NCBI GenBank assembly: GCA_012845835.1
Contig: JABAKD010000030.1
Coordinates: forward strand, 16,011,710-16,075,709
DNA length: 64,000 bases
Reading direction: 5' to 3'
DNA from: Undaria pinnatifida
Taxonomy: Eukaryota > Sar > Phaeophyceae > Laminariales > Alariaceae
Part shown: positions 47,203-58,883 of the stretch, piece by piece
Position numbering within the stretch: the stretch's first letter is position 1
Layout: every line of letters starts with the position of its first letter
Translations under genes and position numbers: made by a program
The notes under the pieces: generated by a model
The model's input: only the letters and a program-made list of their open reading frames with translations
What the model was told of the DNA's origin: nothing
Database searches by the model: none

Positions 47203-48915
47203 AGTAACGTTTTCGCGTTTCTCCCTTCTCCTTGGGGAGGGATGGGGAAGGGGGAGGTAGGGGGGGGTAGGGGGGGGTAAGAGACGCCAACTTCGTCCGC
47301 AGAAGGTTTCGTGCATGTTTTGTGACCGTGCTGCTTTCCGCATGTATTCGATTGATTAGGAAGGGGGGGAGGGGGGGCGGTCTGGGGCATAACGCTCGGA
47401 AATATTGGGTTTATGTTTCGCTAGGTTTTTGTATGTAGTCCTTGTTTTGTTTTGGTCGGTGACAGCGTTCGTAGTCAATATCCTACCCGTGTTGATTCGT
47501 TCGTATGTTATTGGTAAGGGGGACGATGGTTGCTGCAGTGTCAACCACAACGTCAATGTTCAGCAGCTTGTGTCAATTTTTTTCAGGCATGTTTTCCGGC
47601 GGAACGAACGTTAAAAACGCGGGCAAGAGCTTTTCGTTGGCCTCTTTCGAGGCATGCTTCGACTGCGCGCCCGTAAGCCTGTCGCACTTTGTTCCGTTTA
47701 CAAGAGGAGGATATCATGAAAATAAAAACAATTTTCTAACCCAGCAGGCACCACAAGCTTCGTCCGAACCGGACGTCCCAACCACACGACAGACCAAGCC
47801 CACAAAGCCTCGCTTGTCCAAGTACTCAGAAACAACAGACACGACGAGCAGACCACCCCCACCGCCCACTCGCGCAACGATTTCAGACAAGTACTGCCCG
47901 GCCGTCGCTGAAAACACCGGAAAATCACGCTAAAAAAAACAATGAAACACAAACACATAACATCCCCCAGTTTTGTTCAAAGGAATGTAGCGGAGACTAA
48001 ACCCAAACGCAGCAGAAACAAGCACAATCCGAACAAAGTACGTTTTTCGGACAGCCAGGATTTGGTTTTTACTCCCACGGCAGGTTCAGAACGAAAGCTT
48101 CACACAACTGTCATTGGGCCGTCGCCGAAAATAAATTTATTTGTCAACAGTGCGTTGGCACCGATCCGATTAAAAACATGGTTATAAAGGCTGTAGTGCC
48201 GACACGGGTTACAACACGCCTGACAATATTCCCAGTCCACCCGGCATCAACACCTCCACCCCCGCCCGGCGCGATGCTTCCGCACAGGCCTAAACCATGA
48301 CACAATAGCAAGGCATTGGAGGTCAAATTTACAGCACGGTGAAGGCAAGCCATACGAAAATGGTTTTGCAACAGGCACCATATAAGGAAAGCCCCCGCCG
48401 CCGTTTCCGGAACGAATGTCAACGTAAGTACCACCCGGTCGTCGCGGTCAATGTCGGTGTCAAAAACAAGCGAATAAACATGCACACACTGACGACGACT
48501 CAAGCTCATTGACGGAAGCTCGTCACAACAATGAACTTCACGTTTAAAACGCCGCCGTGTCACCCTCCTGCTCCCCCCACCCCGAACCCAAAACATGACA
48601 TAACGGCACAAGACAACAAGTCCTCGCAGCAGGCACGTCACGTCATGTCCAAAACCACGAATGTCGTAAGGCACCCCCGACAATAAACAAGAGAATTGTA
48701 CGGAAGTCCAGTCGTCCGCGGAATTGGCACGACATGATCATACCCCCACAACAAACCCCCCAATAATGAAAAACGTAAAATAACAGCATGGCAGGCGCAT
48801 AGAAGGCAGGCCACAGTCCGCGAGGAGTCATGCCGCGGTAAAACAAAACACAGCTAGCGCTAGGATAGAGCACCAAACCGACAGAAACACGACATAGACA
48901 ACAAACATAATTCGC
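47203..48915. other. Region between the convergent Harbinger-region genes
   Basis: Holds G-rich runs near 47250-47280 and 47360-47380. There is a 142-codon frame at 47505-47933 (+), which is Thr/Pro-rich at its end, and a 179-codon frame at 48144-48683 (-). Neither shows a known domain. Both could be untranslated regions of the flanking genes or chance frames. Confidence 0.3.
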
Positions 48916-49063
48916 TCGCCTAGTCCGCTTTCTTCCGCATCCTCTCGCGAGCCTCCGCCAACTTCTCAATTGTATCCGGGAGCAATTCCTTTCCTGCTTC
49001 ACGCACACAGGGGGGACATTCTGGGTCCATACCCTGAACGTGTTTTGAAAGTCTTTCGATGGC

Positions 49064-49335
49064 CACCATGAGGGCTTCCACTTCCTCCAGGTTTGTCCTG
49101 TACTGCTCCGCCCTGGCTCTGGCCAATTTAATCTCGGCCTTCTCTTGCTCCACCGATGCCGTCTGCAATGCCTTTGGCACTCCGCGCCTTCTCCATTGCT
49201 TGAATGGAGAAGGCGCGGAGTGCCAAGGCATTGCAGACGGCATCGGTGGAGCAAGAGAAGGCCGAGATTAAATTGGCCAGAGCCAGGGCGGAGCAGTACA
49301 GGACAAACCTGGAGGAAGTGGAAGCCCTCATGGTA
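49064..49335. repeat. Large palindrome P1, about 133-bp arms
   Basis: Left arm 49064-49197 and right arm 49203-49335 are reverse complements with a one-base indel, around a 5-bp loop. The arm is coding sequence of the coiled-coil exon. The right arm is the inverted extra copy and cuts the upstream exon just after MAAIDST. Confidence 0.95.
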
Positions 49336-49892
49336 GCGTCGAATCGATAGCGGCCATTATGGCGTTCCTAGCCTCACGCCTCTTCTGCAAGTCCTTCAAG
49401 TGTTGCCTCCTACTGGCCTCGAACGCCGACGTCTTGTTCTTGCGCTTTGCGGAGCTAAACCCGCCGGTGCGTTCGGTCTTGACTCCTCCTCCCGCGTGGC
49501 GCGACCCGCCTTCTCCGGGTGCCGATCCTCCACCTGCGGGGGGCGACCCACCTTCTCCGGATGCCGATACTCCACCGACTGGGGGCGACCCACCTTCTCC
49601 GGATGCCGACCCTCCACTGACGGGTGGTGAGTCTCCACCGATGGGTGATGATTCTCCACCGACGGGTGATGATTCCCCGTACTCTGGTGGCAAGCTGCCT
49701 GTACCGGTCGCACATCCTCTGCCCCCGAACGACGATCCTCCGCCACCGGATGACGATGCTCCGCCCCCGGACGACGATGCTCCACCTCCGGATGACGACG
49801 CTCCGCCTCCGGGTGGTGGTCCTCCTGCCCGGGGTGTCGATGGTATGCCTGTGCTACGCGGATGCATCGTTGATCGCGTGCCCGTGTTTCCA

Positions 49893-50397
49893 GGGACGCT
49901 GCTGATGGCCCCTGGGTGGCCGTCGGGGCAGACAGCGTTGGCAACACCGCTTCCTGTTCCCCTCAAGGATATGAGATCGTTGTAGATAATCGTCGCCAGT
50001 TTTCCTCCGCAGAAATTCCACGTATGGCTGGCGTCTGCCCTCGTTACGCCGTCACCACCATCCCCCACGGGTTTGACATTCACGCCTTCTCCGCCGCTTT
50101 TGTTCTCGTCGACCTGCATTGACTGGACGATGGTTTAACATTGTTACATAGTTAAACCATCGTCCAGTCAATGCAGGTCAACGAGAACAAAAGCGGCGGA
50201 GAAGGCGTGAATGTCAAACCCGTGGGGGATGGTGGTGACGGCGTAGCGAGGGCAGACGCCAGCCATACGTGGAATTTCTGCGGAGGAAAACTGGCGACGA
50301 TCATCTACAACGATCTCATATCCTTGAGGGGAACAGGAAGCGGTGTTGCCAACGCTGTCTGCCCCGACGGCCACCCACGGGCCATCAGCAGCGTCCC
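49893..50397. repeat. Large palindrome P2, 247-bp arms
   Basis: Left arm 49893-50139 and right arm 50151-50397 are reverse complements with only a few mismatches (for example CCCCTGGG against CCCGTGGG), around the loop ATTGTTACATA. The left arm holds the acceptor and start of the Gly/Pro-rich exon. Confidence 0.95.
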
Positions 50398-50488
50398 ATT
50401 GTTACATTGTTAAACCATCGTTCAGTCAATGCAGGTCAACGAGAACAAAAGCGGCGGAGAAGGCGTGAATGTCAAACCCGTGGGGAAT
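50398..50488 (+). repeat. Direct partial copy of the P2 loop and arm
   Basis: ATTGTTACATTGTTAAACCATCG and onward repeats 50140-50230 for about 91 bp with a few differences (TTCAGTC against TCCAGTC). It ends abruptly at CCCGTGGGG. Confidence 0.9.
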
Positions 50489-50527
50489 GCAAAGGGTTCG
50501 GAGAGGGTGTTGGGCGGGTGGCGGGGT

Positions 50528-50561
<34 letters not shown>
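50528..50561 (+). repeat. 34-base oligo-G tract
   Basis: An unbroken G run within a G-rich region. Such tracts can form four-stranded structures and are hard to sequence. Confidence 0.9.
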
Positions 50562-50563
<2 letters not shown>

Positions 50564-51091
50564 ATGGGGGTCGGTAAGTGTAGGCACGCGGTATTTCACG
50601 AAGTGCACGAAACATCGTAATTCGATCTTGTTTTTGATGTCGTGAAAAAAATACGAAAAGTTCCACTGCTGTCATTATTGGATGAACGGCGTAGTGCGTT
50701 TTAGAATAAAAAAAACGCAAAAAGGTCAACGAACACCCGTGGGCAACGACCGAGCCGAGCGATAACCATTCACCCCAGACAACTTTGTTTGTTTGCGCTA
50801 AGAAAGACGCGGAGTAAACAAAAGTATCGGATCTGAATCTGAACGGTGGACCGACAACCAATCGCGGCAGTGGGTGCCAGCCCGCGCGCACCGTGAGAAT
50901 GTAGTGTGTCTGTGTCAGCCTACTGCGTCTCCTTACTTTCGCCACCTGCGCGAACAAAGCACGAGCGTATCGGAGGGCATTCCTGCCGCAAACGCGAAAC
51001 TGGAACACTCACGGTATGGCCAGCCTTGATCTCGCGAAACCAAGGTAGGATGTGCGTTTCAAGCTCTCTGTAGTCCGGCTCCCCGCCCTCC

Positions 51092-51753
51092 AAGCTGTCA
51101 AGCGCTTCCAGTAACGCCGTCCCCGTACGGACGAGGTCCAACCCCTGCAGTCCGCTACGTAAAGATAACGGCGCTGCGGAATCGTTTTGATGGTCGTTCG
51201 GCAATGATATGCCGTTGCGGTCGGAGTCTTTCCAGTCCGGGTTCGCCATTGCCCTTGCAGCCCTTGTCACGAACATGTGCCGCGCCCCGACAGCCTTCCG
51301 GTCAATCTGGTCACGGGTAGGGGCCTTGTTCGCGGCCTCAAATAGTCGGAACATGTCGTCGCAGTTCATCGCGCATAACAACCCGCAATGGAAACTCTGC
51401 TTCGGGAGTTTCACCTTCACCAGCAAGCCGGTGAAACTCCCGAAGCAGAGTTTCCATTGCGGGTTGTTATGCGCGATGAACTGCGACGACATGTTCCGAC
51501 TATTTGAGGCCGCGAACAAGGCCCCTACCCGTGACCAGATTGACCGGAAGGCTGTCGGGGCGCGGCACATGTTCGTGACAAGGGCTGCAAGGGCAATGGC
51601 GAACCCGGACTGGAAAGACTCCGACCGCAACGGCATATCATTGCCGAACGACCATCAAAACGATTCCGCAGCGCCGTTATCTTTACGTAGCGGACTGCAG
51701 GGGTTGGACCTCGTCCGTACGGAGACGGCGTTACTGCAAGCGCTTGACAGCTT
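51092..51753. repeat. Large palindrome P3, 324-bp arms
   Basis: Left arm 51092-51415 and right arm 51430-51753 are reverse complements with few mismatches, around a 14-bp loop. Both arms read as the same protein on opposite strands (KLPKQSFHCG onward). The minus-strand reading continues past the arm into 51091-51013 as coding sequence, so the left arm is the original. Confidence 0.95.
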
Positions 51754-52001
51754 CGATTCAAATCGACGCAGGCGTCTTCCTCACAGGTGTTATTCCGGTG
51801 GGAGTGTACTCCCACTCGGGGGCGTCGTCGTTGTAGTACCGCCATGACGCGCGACCAGACGGAGCGTCTGCTAGGTCCTTCTTCGACGCAGACGACAACG
51901 ACTTCAGCAGCCTATTGGGGCCCCATCGAAGACCGCTCCTCCCCTCGATCCTGATGGCTTCTCCCCTAAGCTCTTTGAGTTTCCATCGATGATAGTTGGG
52001 G

Positions 52002-52033
52002 ATTGTCGTGCGTCGTGATTGTCGTGCGTCGTG
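52002..52033 (-). repeat. 16-bp tandem duplication causing a frameshift
   Basis: GATTGTCGTGCGTCGT occurs twice in a row (52002-52017 and 52018-52033). Removing one copy joins the two minus-strand frames of the gene at GSRRTTIPN, so the duplication is a likely inactivating change. Confidence 0.85.
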
Positions 52034-52777
52034 ACCCACTTGCTCGTGGAGAAGTTACGGTTGACGCCGAGGTTGATGCCGGCCGAGAACCATTCCTCGA
52101 TGCGGTACTTGTGCCCTGTGCGTAGCTGGGTGCCGTGGGGCTGCTCTGGGAGTTACCGCCACCGATGGGCGTCGTCCTTGCGTTGCTGGGTTCCGTGGTG
52201 CTGCGCGGTCCAGTGCTAGATTGTCGGGATGTGCCCTGCCCATGTTGTTGGCGTTGTGGCGTGGGTTTCGAGACGACGGGAGGGCGTTCGCGGCGTTGAG
52301 ATGAGGGATGCTCATGAGAGGGGACGCGACACAAGGCATTTCGATGTCGAGTTGACTCTCTTCATCACTGGATATGTTTGCGTCAATCTACATCCTGCCC
52401 TGGAATATGATGGGTTACTTGCGTGTTTTTGTAATTTTTGTTGTGGAGCGCGAGGAAAACAGCCGCAGGACATAAACAGCGCAAACGTTTGGAAGAGGTT
52501 GGCGGCTCAGATTAAATATATCACATCGAAGCGCAGTGCTAATATGGTGTTGGGGTAATCTCCTGGGGGCTCTGCGCCCCACCGCGTCGTTTGTGTATAG
52601 AGCAGGTGTTGAGTCATAACGTAAGGCAGCGCGGACCGCATCCTTGCTCTACGATTGTTATGTACACATAAAAAAATCACAAACAAAAAAACAAACAACC
52701 AAGCAATGACGATGTAGACAGGTCTTTCACCCATTCCATAAGTTGGCCTGTGATTTAAAGTGGCTCACATGTATATA

Positions 52778-53571
52778 GGGCCCGTCCAAACGAGGAAACA
52801 ATTCCGAAACAAAAATAACAACAACAAAAAAAGCAGAAGTAAGCAATAGCCGAGTTTCATTGGTCAGGTAGGATAAACTGGCAGTAGAGATGCCGATAAA
52901 CCCGTGGTGCTTTTCATTTTTGTCCATCCGAAAACCATTAAACGTTATGGAAAAGGGGTCAAATTCATCGAAACATGGGATACACGGTGCAAAGAGGACC
53001 ATAGGGTGACATGTTCGCAAGCCCATGGTGGATACCGTGGGCGGGGTACTGGGTGAGGCGGCTAAGGTGCTTGTCCTCCGTCGAAGCCGGCGTACATAGG
53101 TAGGGCGTGGCCAAGAGGAGTGGCTATGCGAGAAAGCAAGGGGTGAGGACGTGGGTGTCGCGATATATGTTTCGGTTAGGGTTAAACTCAGCAATTAGGC
53201 ACGTTACCGACAAACACCCAAGACAAAAACAAATATTCGAGAGCACTCCCGGGGGAGCGGATTGAACCACGAACACGATCTACTGCCGTGGGCGCCTCAG
53301 GTGTGCGACTTGGGTGCGTTCAGCTGCGTCGTCGGGTGCACTCGGCACGGTTCGGTGTGCCGTGGCGGTTGAATTATTCTGTCTAGTTGTACTGCCATTT
53401 TGAGCGTGGAAGATCAATCAATTTATTTTTCTAATCAGATTGTTTTGGATGTCGTTTGGAATGAATGTGCGTTTCTCATGGAAAACGAAAACGAAAAGCT
53501 TTCCCACTATACGTTTTCTTTGTTATGTGTTGTTACTTCGCCATGTCATTTTTCTTCGCCTGGACGGGCCC
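52778..53571. mobile_element. Candidate 0.8-kb inverted-repeat element (MITE-like), Harbinger-related ends
   Basis: The left end GGGCCCGTCCAAACGAGGAA and the right end (reverse-complemented) GGGCCCGTCCAGGCGAAGAA match at 17 of 20 positions, and both are flanked by TA. The left end also matches the Harbinger left end at 44046 (GGGCCCG, AA and GAGGAA in register). Size and lack of a gene fit a non-autonomous relative, though the right end may instead belong to the larger element. Confidence 0.55.
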
Positions 53572-55853
53572 TAGCGCCGAAGATTATTTCCTGGGATGAG
53601 AAGGGCTTGGTTTCGCTAGACTATGTCAAACACAAGCACTAAAGAAGGACAATTACCGCAACATTTTGGTGGTGTAGGTTACATAGCCATGGACGTATGG
53701 CGCGGAGTCGTTTGAGGATGACGGAGGGACGCAGGTGCTTTTGACGTTGGGGACATGGTAGTTAAGAACAAGTCGGACTGCAAGGGGGGGGCGGTAGTTT
53801 CGCCCCTGTGTCCCTGTTCGTTTCGAAGACCACACGAAAGGTATGCATCACATTGCATCGGCTCTTAGGCAGCATGGAAACATAAAACCGTGCCGCCAAC
53901 AGGCACTCTCTCCCAATAACAAGATGACCATCTGACACACGGAATGAATGGGCAGGTGACGTACTCTACAGCGTTAAACGACGCTTTTATTTTGTGTCAA
54001 TTGTTGCTCGCTCGGTTGGTTCATCGGTCGGCAGCACGAAACCTGCTCGAAAAGGGCTGCATATGCCGTGGAGTGTTGACATGTACAAGAGCAGCAGGGA
54101 TGGGGCGTGCGTATACCATCCTCTCGGACCACGAGTTCAAAACTGCGTGGATATGGTCTTCCTCGATTCCTCTTGGGCGTCCGTGTACGGTGTGTAATGC
54201 TTATCGCCTACTCTATGAATTTTTCCCTACGATGTGTTGAAGTCAACTTCGACGGGAGCGAGTTTTGTAGTTAAACGCAAAGAACCTCACCTCCGTTCGA
54301 GTCAAAACGACGTCTGCGATGCGTCGGCTGCTTAGTTAGAAGTCCTCGTCGCCTGATGTGTTATCCCCGGGGATGTACGTTTCCCCCACTTCGAAATCTT
54401 GTGGGAGATGGAGGGATTGTACGGCATGAATAATTCACGTCAGCCATGGTACCGACAAGTTAGAGTGAGGGAGCGACGTTGGGTTTCGCGTGACGAAAAC
54501 TACGTGATCATGAATCGTGGGGGCCATCGACACAAGGCAGTTACGGAATCGGGAGTCATACCTTCATGAGTGCGTTCCGGTTACCGGTCGGCTTCACGGT
54601 AACGGACGTTTCGTTGACATGGACGTTACGCACCGAGTGCTTGGTGTCGATGGGCGGTCCAGTGTTAATGGCGTCCCCCAAGCTCGAACAGTATTGACGG
54701 TGTCCAGGGGCAGAACGAGCGGCCGCTGCTTGCGGGGTAGTTCCGGCCTGACAAAGGGCCCCAAAAACCGACAGACATCGCGGAAACACGACATCACCAT
54801 ACATGAGTCGTGATGATGTACGCAGCGCGTTACTGCTCTTTCTCAAGGGCAGGTGTTTTCAACTGCACCCGGTTGGCGGTGTGGTCGAACCTTCGGCCGC
54901 CCGAGTAACGGAATCCACCACAAACAGCTAACCGTTTGGCTCTTACTTGTTGTCTAACACACAATCCTTGGGAGAGTTGCAGCAGCAATAGGCAGCAACA
55001 GGTGCCGCGAATAAATTCCTACCAACGCACATAAGGGACGATTGGGAAAAGTGTACGCCTGCGCGATTCATGCCGTCATTTCGGCAACGTCATTTTAATG
55101 TAGACAAACAAGCTCAATGCTCTACCAGTTGCTCAGATTAGAGCAGAGTTACGTACCGAGTCGCCGACGTCGAGAAGTGGTTCAGCATCGACGGCACCCT
55201 TGAAGCTCCAAGAGTCGGACACGCCCGCCTTCGTTAACTGCGCGTCCATCGCAGGCGGAGTGGTTCCGGGCTGACAAAGAACCCCAAATACAGGAAGCAA
55301 TGAGAAAACAAACACACGCATCATAATTTGGCATATGTTATGCATGACGAGGACTGTATTTTGTCGAGGGAAGGACTCGAGCTGCACCCTCGAGCGACCG
55401 GACGCCCATGTTCGGTCGGACAAGCACATAACCACGTGAAACAAATAACCGCCGAACTGTCGGGTTATTATTACTACTTTTTTTAAACACAATCCTTGGG
55501 AAAGTTACAGCATGTTGAGAGTGAGAAACGTAAGATTCAACTGCATATCTTATTTGTTCGAATAGACTGCGCATTAACTTAGATTTGAATCCAAGGTTCA
55601 CATCTCAACACGCCCCCATAATGCAAAGTCAGATAGCTAGAGAAGCCTCATACTTGGAAAAAAAAAATCGTAAAAGAATCAAAAACAAATGGGTCTCATA
55701 TTCGGTCCGGTGTATCAATCGCGGCAATATGGATGTATCCATGTTATCCACACATTTTACAAAAAAAACAAAGAAAAAAAAAAAAAAAAACTTACAAGGA
55801 AAGATACGTGAAAAAATTACGCTTGGTGTAATTACCTGCGATAAATACCCAAG
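53572..55853. other. No recognised gene
   Basis: Frames up to about 119 codons (55133-55492 -, 53944-54240 +, 54517-54813 +) overlap and lack motifs. 54550-54790 and 55150-55500 share AGGGCCCCAAAAAC-like or AAGAACCCCAAATAC-like text and GGGNTGACAAAG, so they may be two diverged copies of an unknown repeat. A short A-run lies at 55767-55790. Confidence 0.35.
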
Positions 55854-56240
55854 TGTAGTGGTACTCCGAGTGGGGGATGCGTGGTTGGTCGGTGTTAGGA
55901 AGCGTGCTCCTCATAGGTTCCGGTGCCCTTGTTTGGTCTCTCCTCACGGCTCGCTGGATGGACTCAATAGCTTATACATTATTTCCTCTACATTGAACTC
56001 TAAAAGACAGGCAAAACAGGTCTAGGCACGGTAGGGCAGGGTAGAGCAGGTAGAGCAGGTAGAGCAGGTAGTGCGATGTGGGGCGTCCTGCTTGTCCCAT
56101 CATCGTCACCTACATTATCGCCCATCTATGATGGCCTTGACGTGAATGTGACATCCAATAACACGTGGTTTCACCTTAACCATGACATGGTTTCACGTCG
56201 AATCTATAAGCTATCCTTCTACGGAGGGCACTCCATCACA
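55854..56240. repeat. Left LTR
   Basis: Matches 58884-59270 over its full length with a small number of substitutions, concentrated near CATCCAATAACACGTGG. Contains a short tandem run GGTAGAGCAGGTAGAGCAGG. The open frame within it (giving VVLRVGDAWLVGV) is present in both LTRs because they are copies; it is not evidence of a gene. Confidence 0.9.
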
Positions 56241-58883
56241 TTAGGCCACCCTGAATAGTCGAAGATGCAGATCACCTTGCAATCAAAAGATGTCAACAAA
56301 ACATCCAGAATTGTGAATGGGATCGAAGATGCGACTATTCGAAACAAAAGAAAATGAGGCTATAGATTCCCCCACACCTCGTAATAATGACGCTAACATG
56401 CCTCATTGCAAGATATATAACCCTATGATGGGGTTCACGACCGTGAGAGCTCGAGAATGGGTATGTACCTACGGTATACCAGTAGCAAAATCGGCCTACG
56501 AAAACACGAAGGGCTCGGCCACTGAGCGCAAGGATGCGAAGGGAGCCAAAGAGGAAGGTATAGACGCGGAAACCAAGTCAGAAAAGAAGAAGAGAACAAG
56601 TGTCACGCTGTGAAGGCCAGACGAGTTGACGGCCTGGAACGTAGTGCCGAAGGGGCGGGTGGTCGATCCGATTCCCGGGTGATAATAAGAGAAATCAAGA
56701 AACACTGCCCAAAGAACGTCAAAGTCCGCCACGTTGGACATGGATAGCTGACGTGGGGCCATCGGTTGGACGGTAAACGACAAACAACGAAGACGCGAAG
56801 AGGTACGCAAGCGTCGAGCCATCGGTCGAAAGGCAGAAGAGCAAGAGCCTGAAACAAGAGAAAACAAAGGACAGTGCCTAAAATAAGGCCAGGGTCCGCA
56901 AGGTTAGACCTGGAAGGCTGACGTGGGACCATTGGTCGAAAGGCAAAACTATAAAAAAAAACAGTACGCTGAGGTGTAACGGAAGCACAGGGGCCGTAAT
57001 GTGGGACCTAGGAGGCTAGCATGAGGCCCTTGGCCGAACTGTAGAACGGGAAACCGAGGGAACCAAAACAAATATCTCAAACGCAGAGAAAGACAGCATC
57101 TAAACTGTGACACATACAACACCAAAATGGTGGTGCTGGAGGCGTGTGTGATACGCCGGAAAGCTTAACCGGGGGGGCAACAGTGGAGTACTCTGAGAAG
57201 CTATCTGGGTACAGTATCAGGAAAACGGGAAGAGATAAGTAGTGAGGTCTGCTAGCCAAAGCAATACGCAAACAAGGACGAAACTGAAACGTAGACGCAG
57301 AAAGACGGAAGGTACTATCGGAAGCCGGAAATAGAGTCGACATATGACACCTTGAGAGGCTAACAAATAACAGGAACAATGCCAGCAAACGTAGCAAGGC
57401 TATTTAACCATAACAAAGCAAGCCAAAAATGGGGTCAACAAGAAGATACTCGTTCAGCTCGAAGCAGCGCTGGAAGTGTCTAGCTCCAGAAAGAATGCAG
57501 GGGACAGAGAAGACAATATTAAGAAAGCCGCAGCTAGGTACTATACGTCGGGAACACGGAGTCGCTAAAGTGGAGCAACCCAAAAAGGTAACCGAGAAAA
57601 ATGCACGGAAGAACAGGAAATAGGCAAATCGTGTCATAGCAACGTGTTGCAGCCTGACAAAAAGAAGGAGGGAAGCAAGGGACCTTGAAAGGCTGATTTA
57701 AGAAAACGAGCAAAACTAGGTACGTAGCGATGACATTCCTTCGAAAACGATTTCGCTGAAAACATAACATGAAAGGGGGTCGACAGGAAGCGACCAATAT
57801 GGGTTGCGAAGCCAAACAGGGGTCAAAACGTGGGCCCGATGCGACAAGTACGCCTACAAGCCAAGAGAAAAACGGGGGCCAAGAGGGGACGGTCTGTGGA
57901 CTGCACAGTCAGGACGGGCTGTAAAGCCATGACTAAGGCCGGTGTAGTTGAACCCTATGGGCAGGTATGCCGAAAAGAATCAAGAAAAAGTGGTTGAGAG
58001 AAACAAGACCTGTTGGCTGCAAAGCCAGGACGGGGGCCAGTGTCGTTGGACCGTAGGGGTAGGGTGCCAAGAAAAAGGTAAGAAATAGTGGTCCAGGGCA
58101 ATAGATCCGCTGGCTACAAAGCTAGAACGGAGCCCGACAGCAAGAGGCTCTTGGGGGCAGGTACAACCAAACAAGAATGTAGAGGCCAGAAGAACCGACT
58201 CGTACTCGGGAGGGTGTGGTACGGCAAACTATTGCACATGTACCCCTATTCCGTAGCGACACGGTACAGTAAATACAGGTGTGGTGCAACGGAGCCGGCC
58301 ACTCGAATTAGTCGAGTGCAAACAGCTCACAGGGTTCCAGCCGTGGCGAATTTTCCCACAAGGGTTTTATTAACCTGGCGGGTTATTGTTCTGGACAGGA
58401 CTCCCAACATGGGCACAAACCACTTGGAATTAGACTAGGAACGCTTTTGGAGTGGGAAAAGAGGTGAAGACAAAAGAATATAGCACCAAAACAAATATAG
58501 GGGGGCATTTTCTTTGTTTGATTGTCATATTAGTGTCCCACAAAGAGAGAGCACGGGGAGACAATATAGCGAAAAGCTACTGCGCAAACCCGTGGTAGTT
58601 GCAGACCCAACGTGTCGGTCGCAAAGCAGAGGCCCGGAATGGGCCGTGGTTTACGGATAGGAGACAAAAGGATAACCAAGCTCGCTTCTGAATGAAAGGA
58701 AGTATGTTAAAAGGCGAAAGGAAAAACAAATAGAGAAAAAAAACCACCTAAAAAGAGAACGGAGAAGAAGTAAAAATGCAAAGCTATGCAAGGCGAAAAG
58801 AGCTTGCCTTGGGGAGAGAAGAGCACCGGGGAGAAAGTCACGCAGCCCAAGGTCGACACGTTCACTGCTCCGACGACGCCAAT

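Larger units (their letters stand above)
48920..52340 (-). pseudogene. Unrecognised multi-exon gene disrupted by three inverted duplications
   Basis: Read on the minus strand. 52334-51966 encodes a Ser/Thr/Pro-rich segment. After a 16-bp tandem duplication it continues in another frame (TTIPNYHRWKLKELRGEA), weakly SAP-like, with a donor-like CCT|GTGAGG at about 51783. 51415-51013 encodes a globular part (CAMNCDDMFRLFEAANKAP) ending at a donor ACC|GTGAGT. An acceptor ATGCAG at about 50117 opens a Gly/Ser/Pro-rich exon (repeats of GGGASSS and SGEGGSPP) ending KRREARNAIMAAIDST. 49197-48920 encodes a charged coiled coil (EQEKAEIKLARARAEQYR) and ends RMRKKAD, then stop. Large palindromes sit at the junctions between these pieces. 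I cannot name the family. Its position beside a Harbinger transposase suggests it may be that element's second gene, but no Myb/SANT motif is visible. Confidence 0.45.
44046..53571 (+). mobile_element. Candidate PIF/Harbinger-type element
   Basis: At 44043 the satellite text ends in TTA and is followed by GGGCCCGGATTAATGAGGAA. A TTA/TAA target and GGG-starting inverted repeats are typical of PIF/Harbinger. The transposase pseudogene lies 264 bp inside. A candidate right end, CTTCGCCTGGACGGGCCC, ends at 53571 but matches the left end only at GGGCCCG, GA and GAA, and TTA is not repeated after it. A second left-type end lies at 52778. So the left end is well supported, the right end only tentatively. 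The interior also holds an unrecognised minus-strand gene; Harbinger elements usually carry a second gene. Confidence 0.45.

Noticed and set aside
49359-49985. 208-residue Pro-rich plus-strand frame
   Set aside because: It is the antisense shadow of the Gly/Ser/Pro-rich minus exon, which has an acceptor and continues into a coiled coil.
51209-51847. 212-residue plus-strand frame duplicating the minus-strand protein
   Set aside because: It is the inverted arm of palindrome P3. Only the minus reading continues into further coding sequence and a splice donor.
55585-56025. Similar proteins at 55585-56025 and 58786-59055 as a gene family
   Set aside because: Both frames lie in the two LTRs, which are copies of each other; similarity is explained without coding function.
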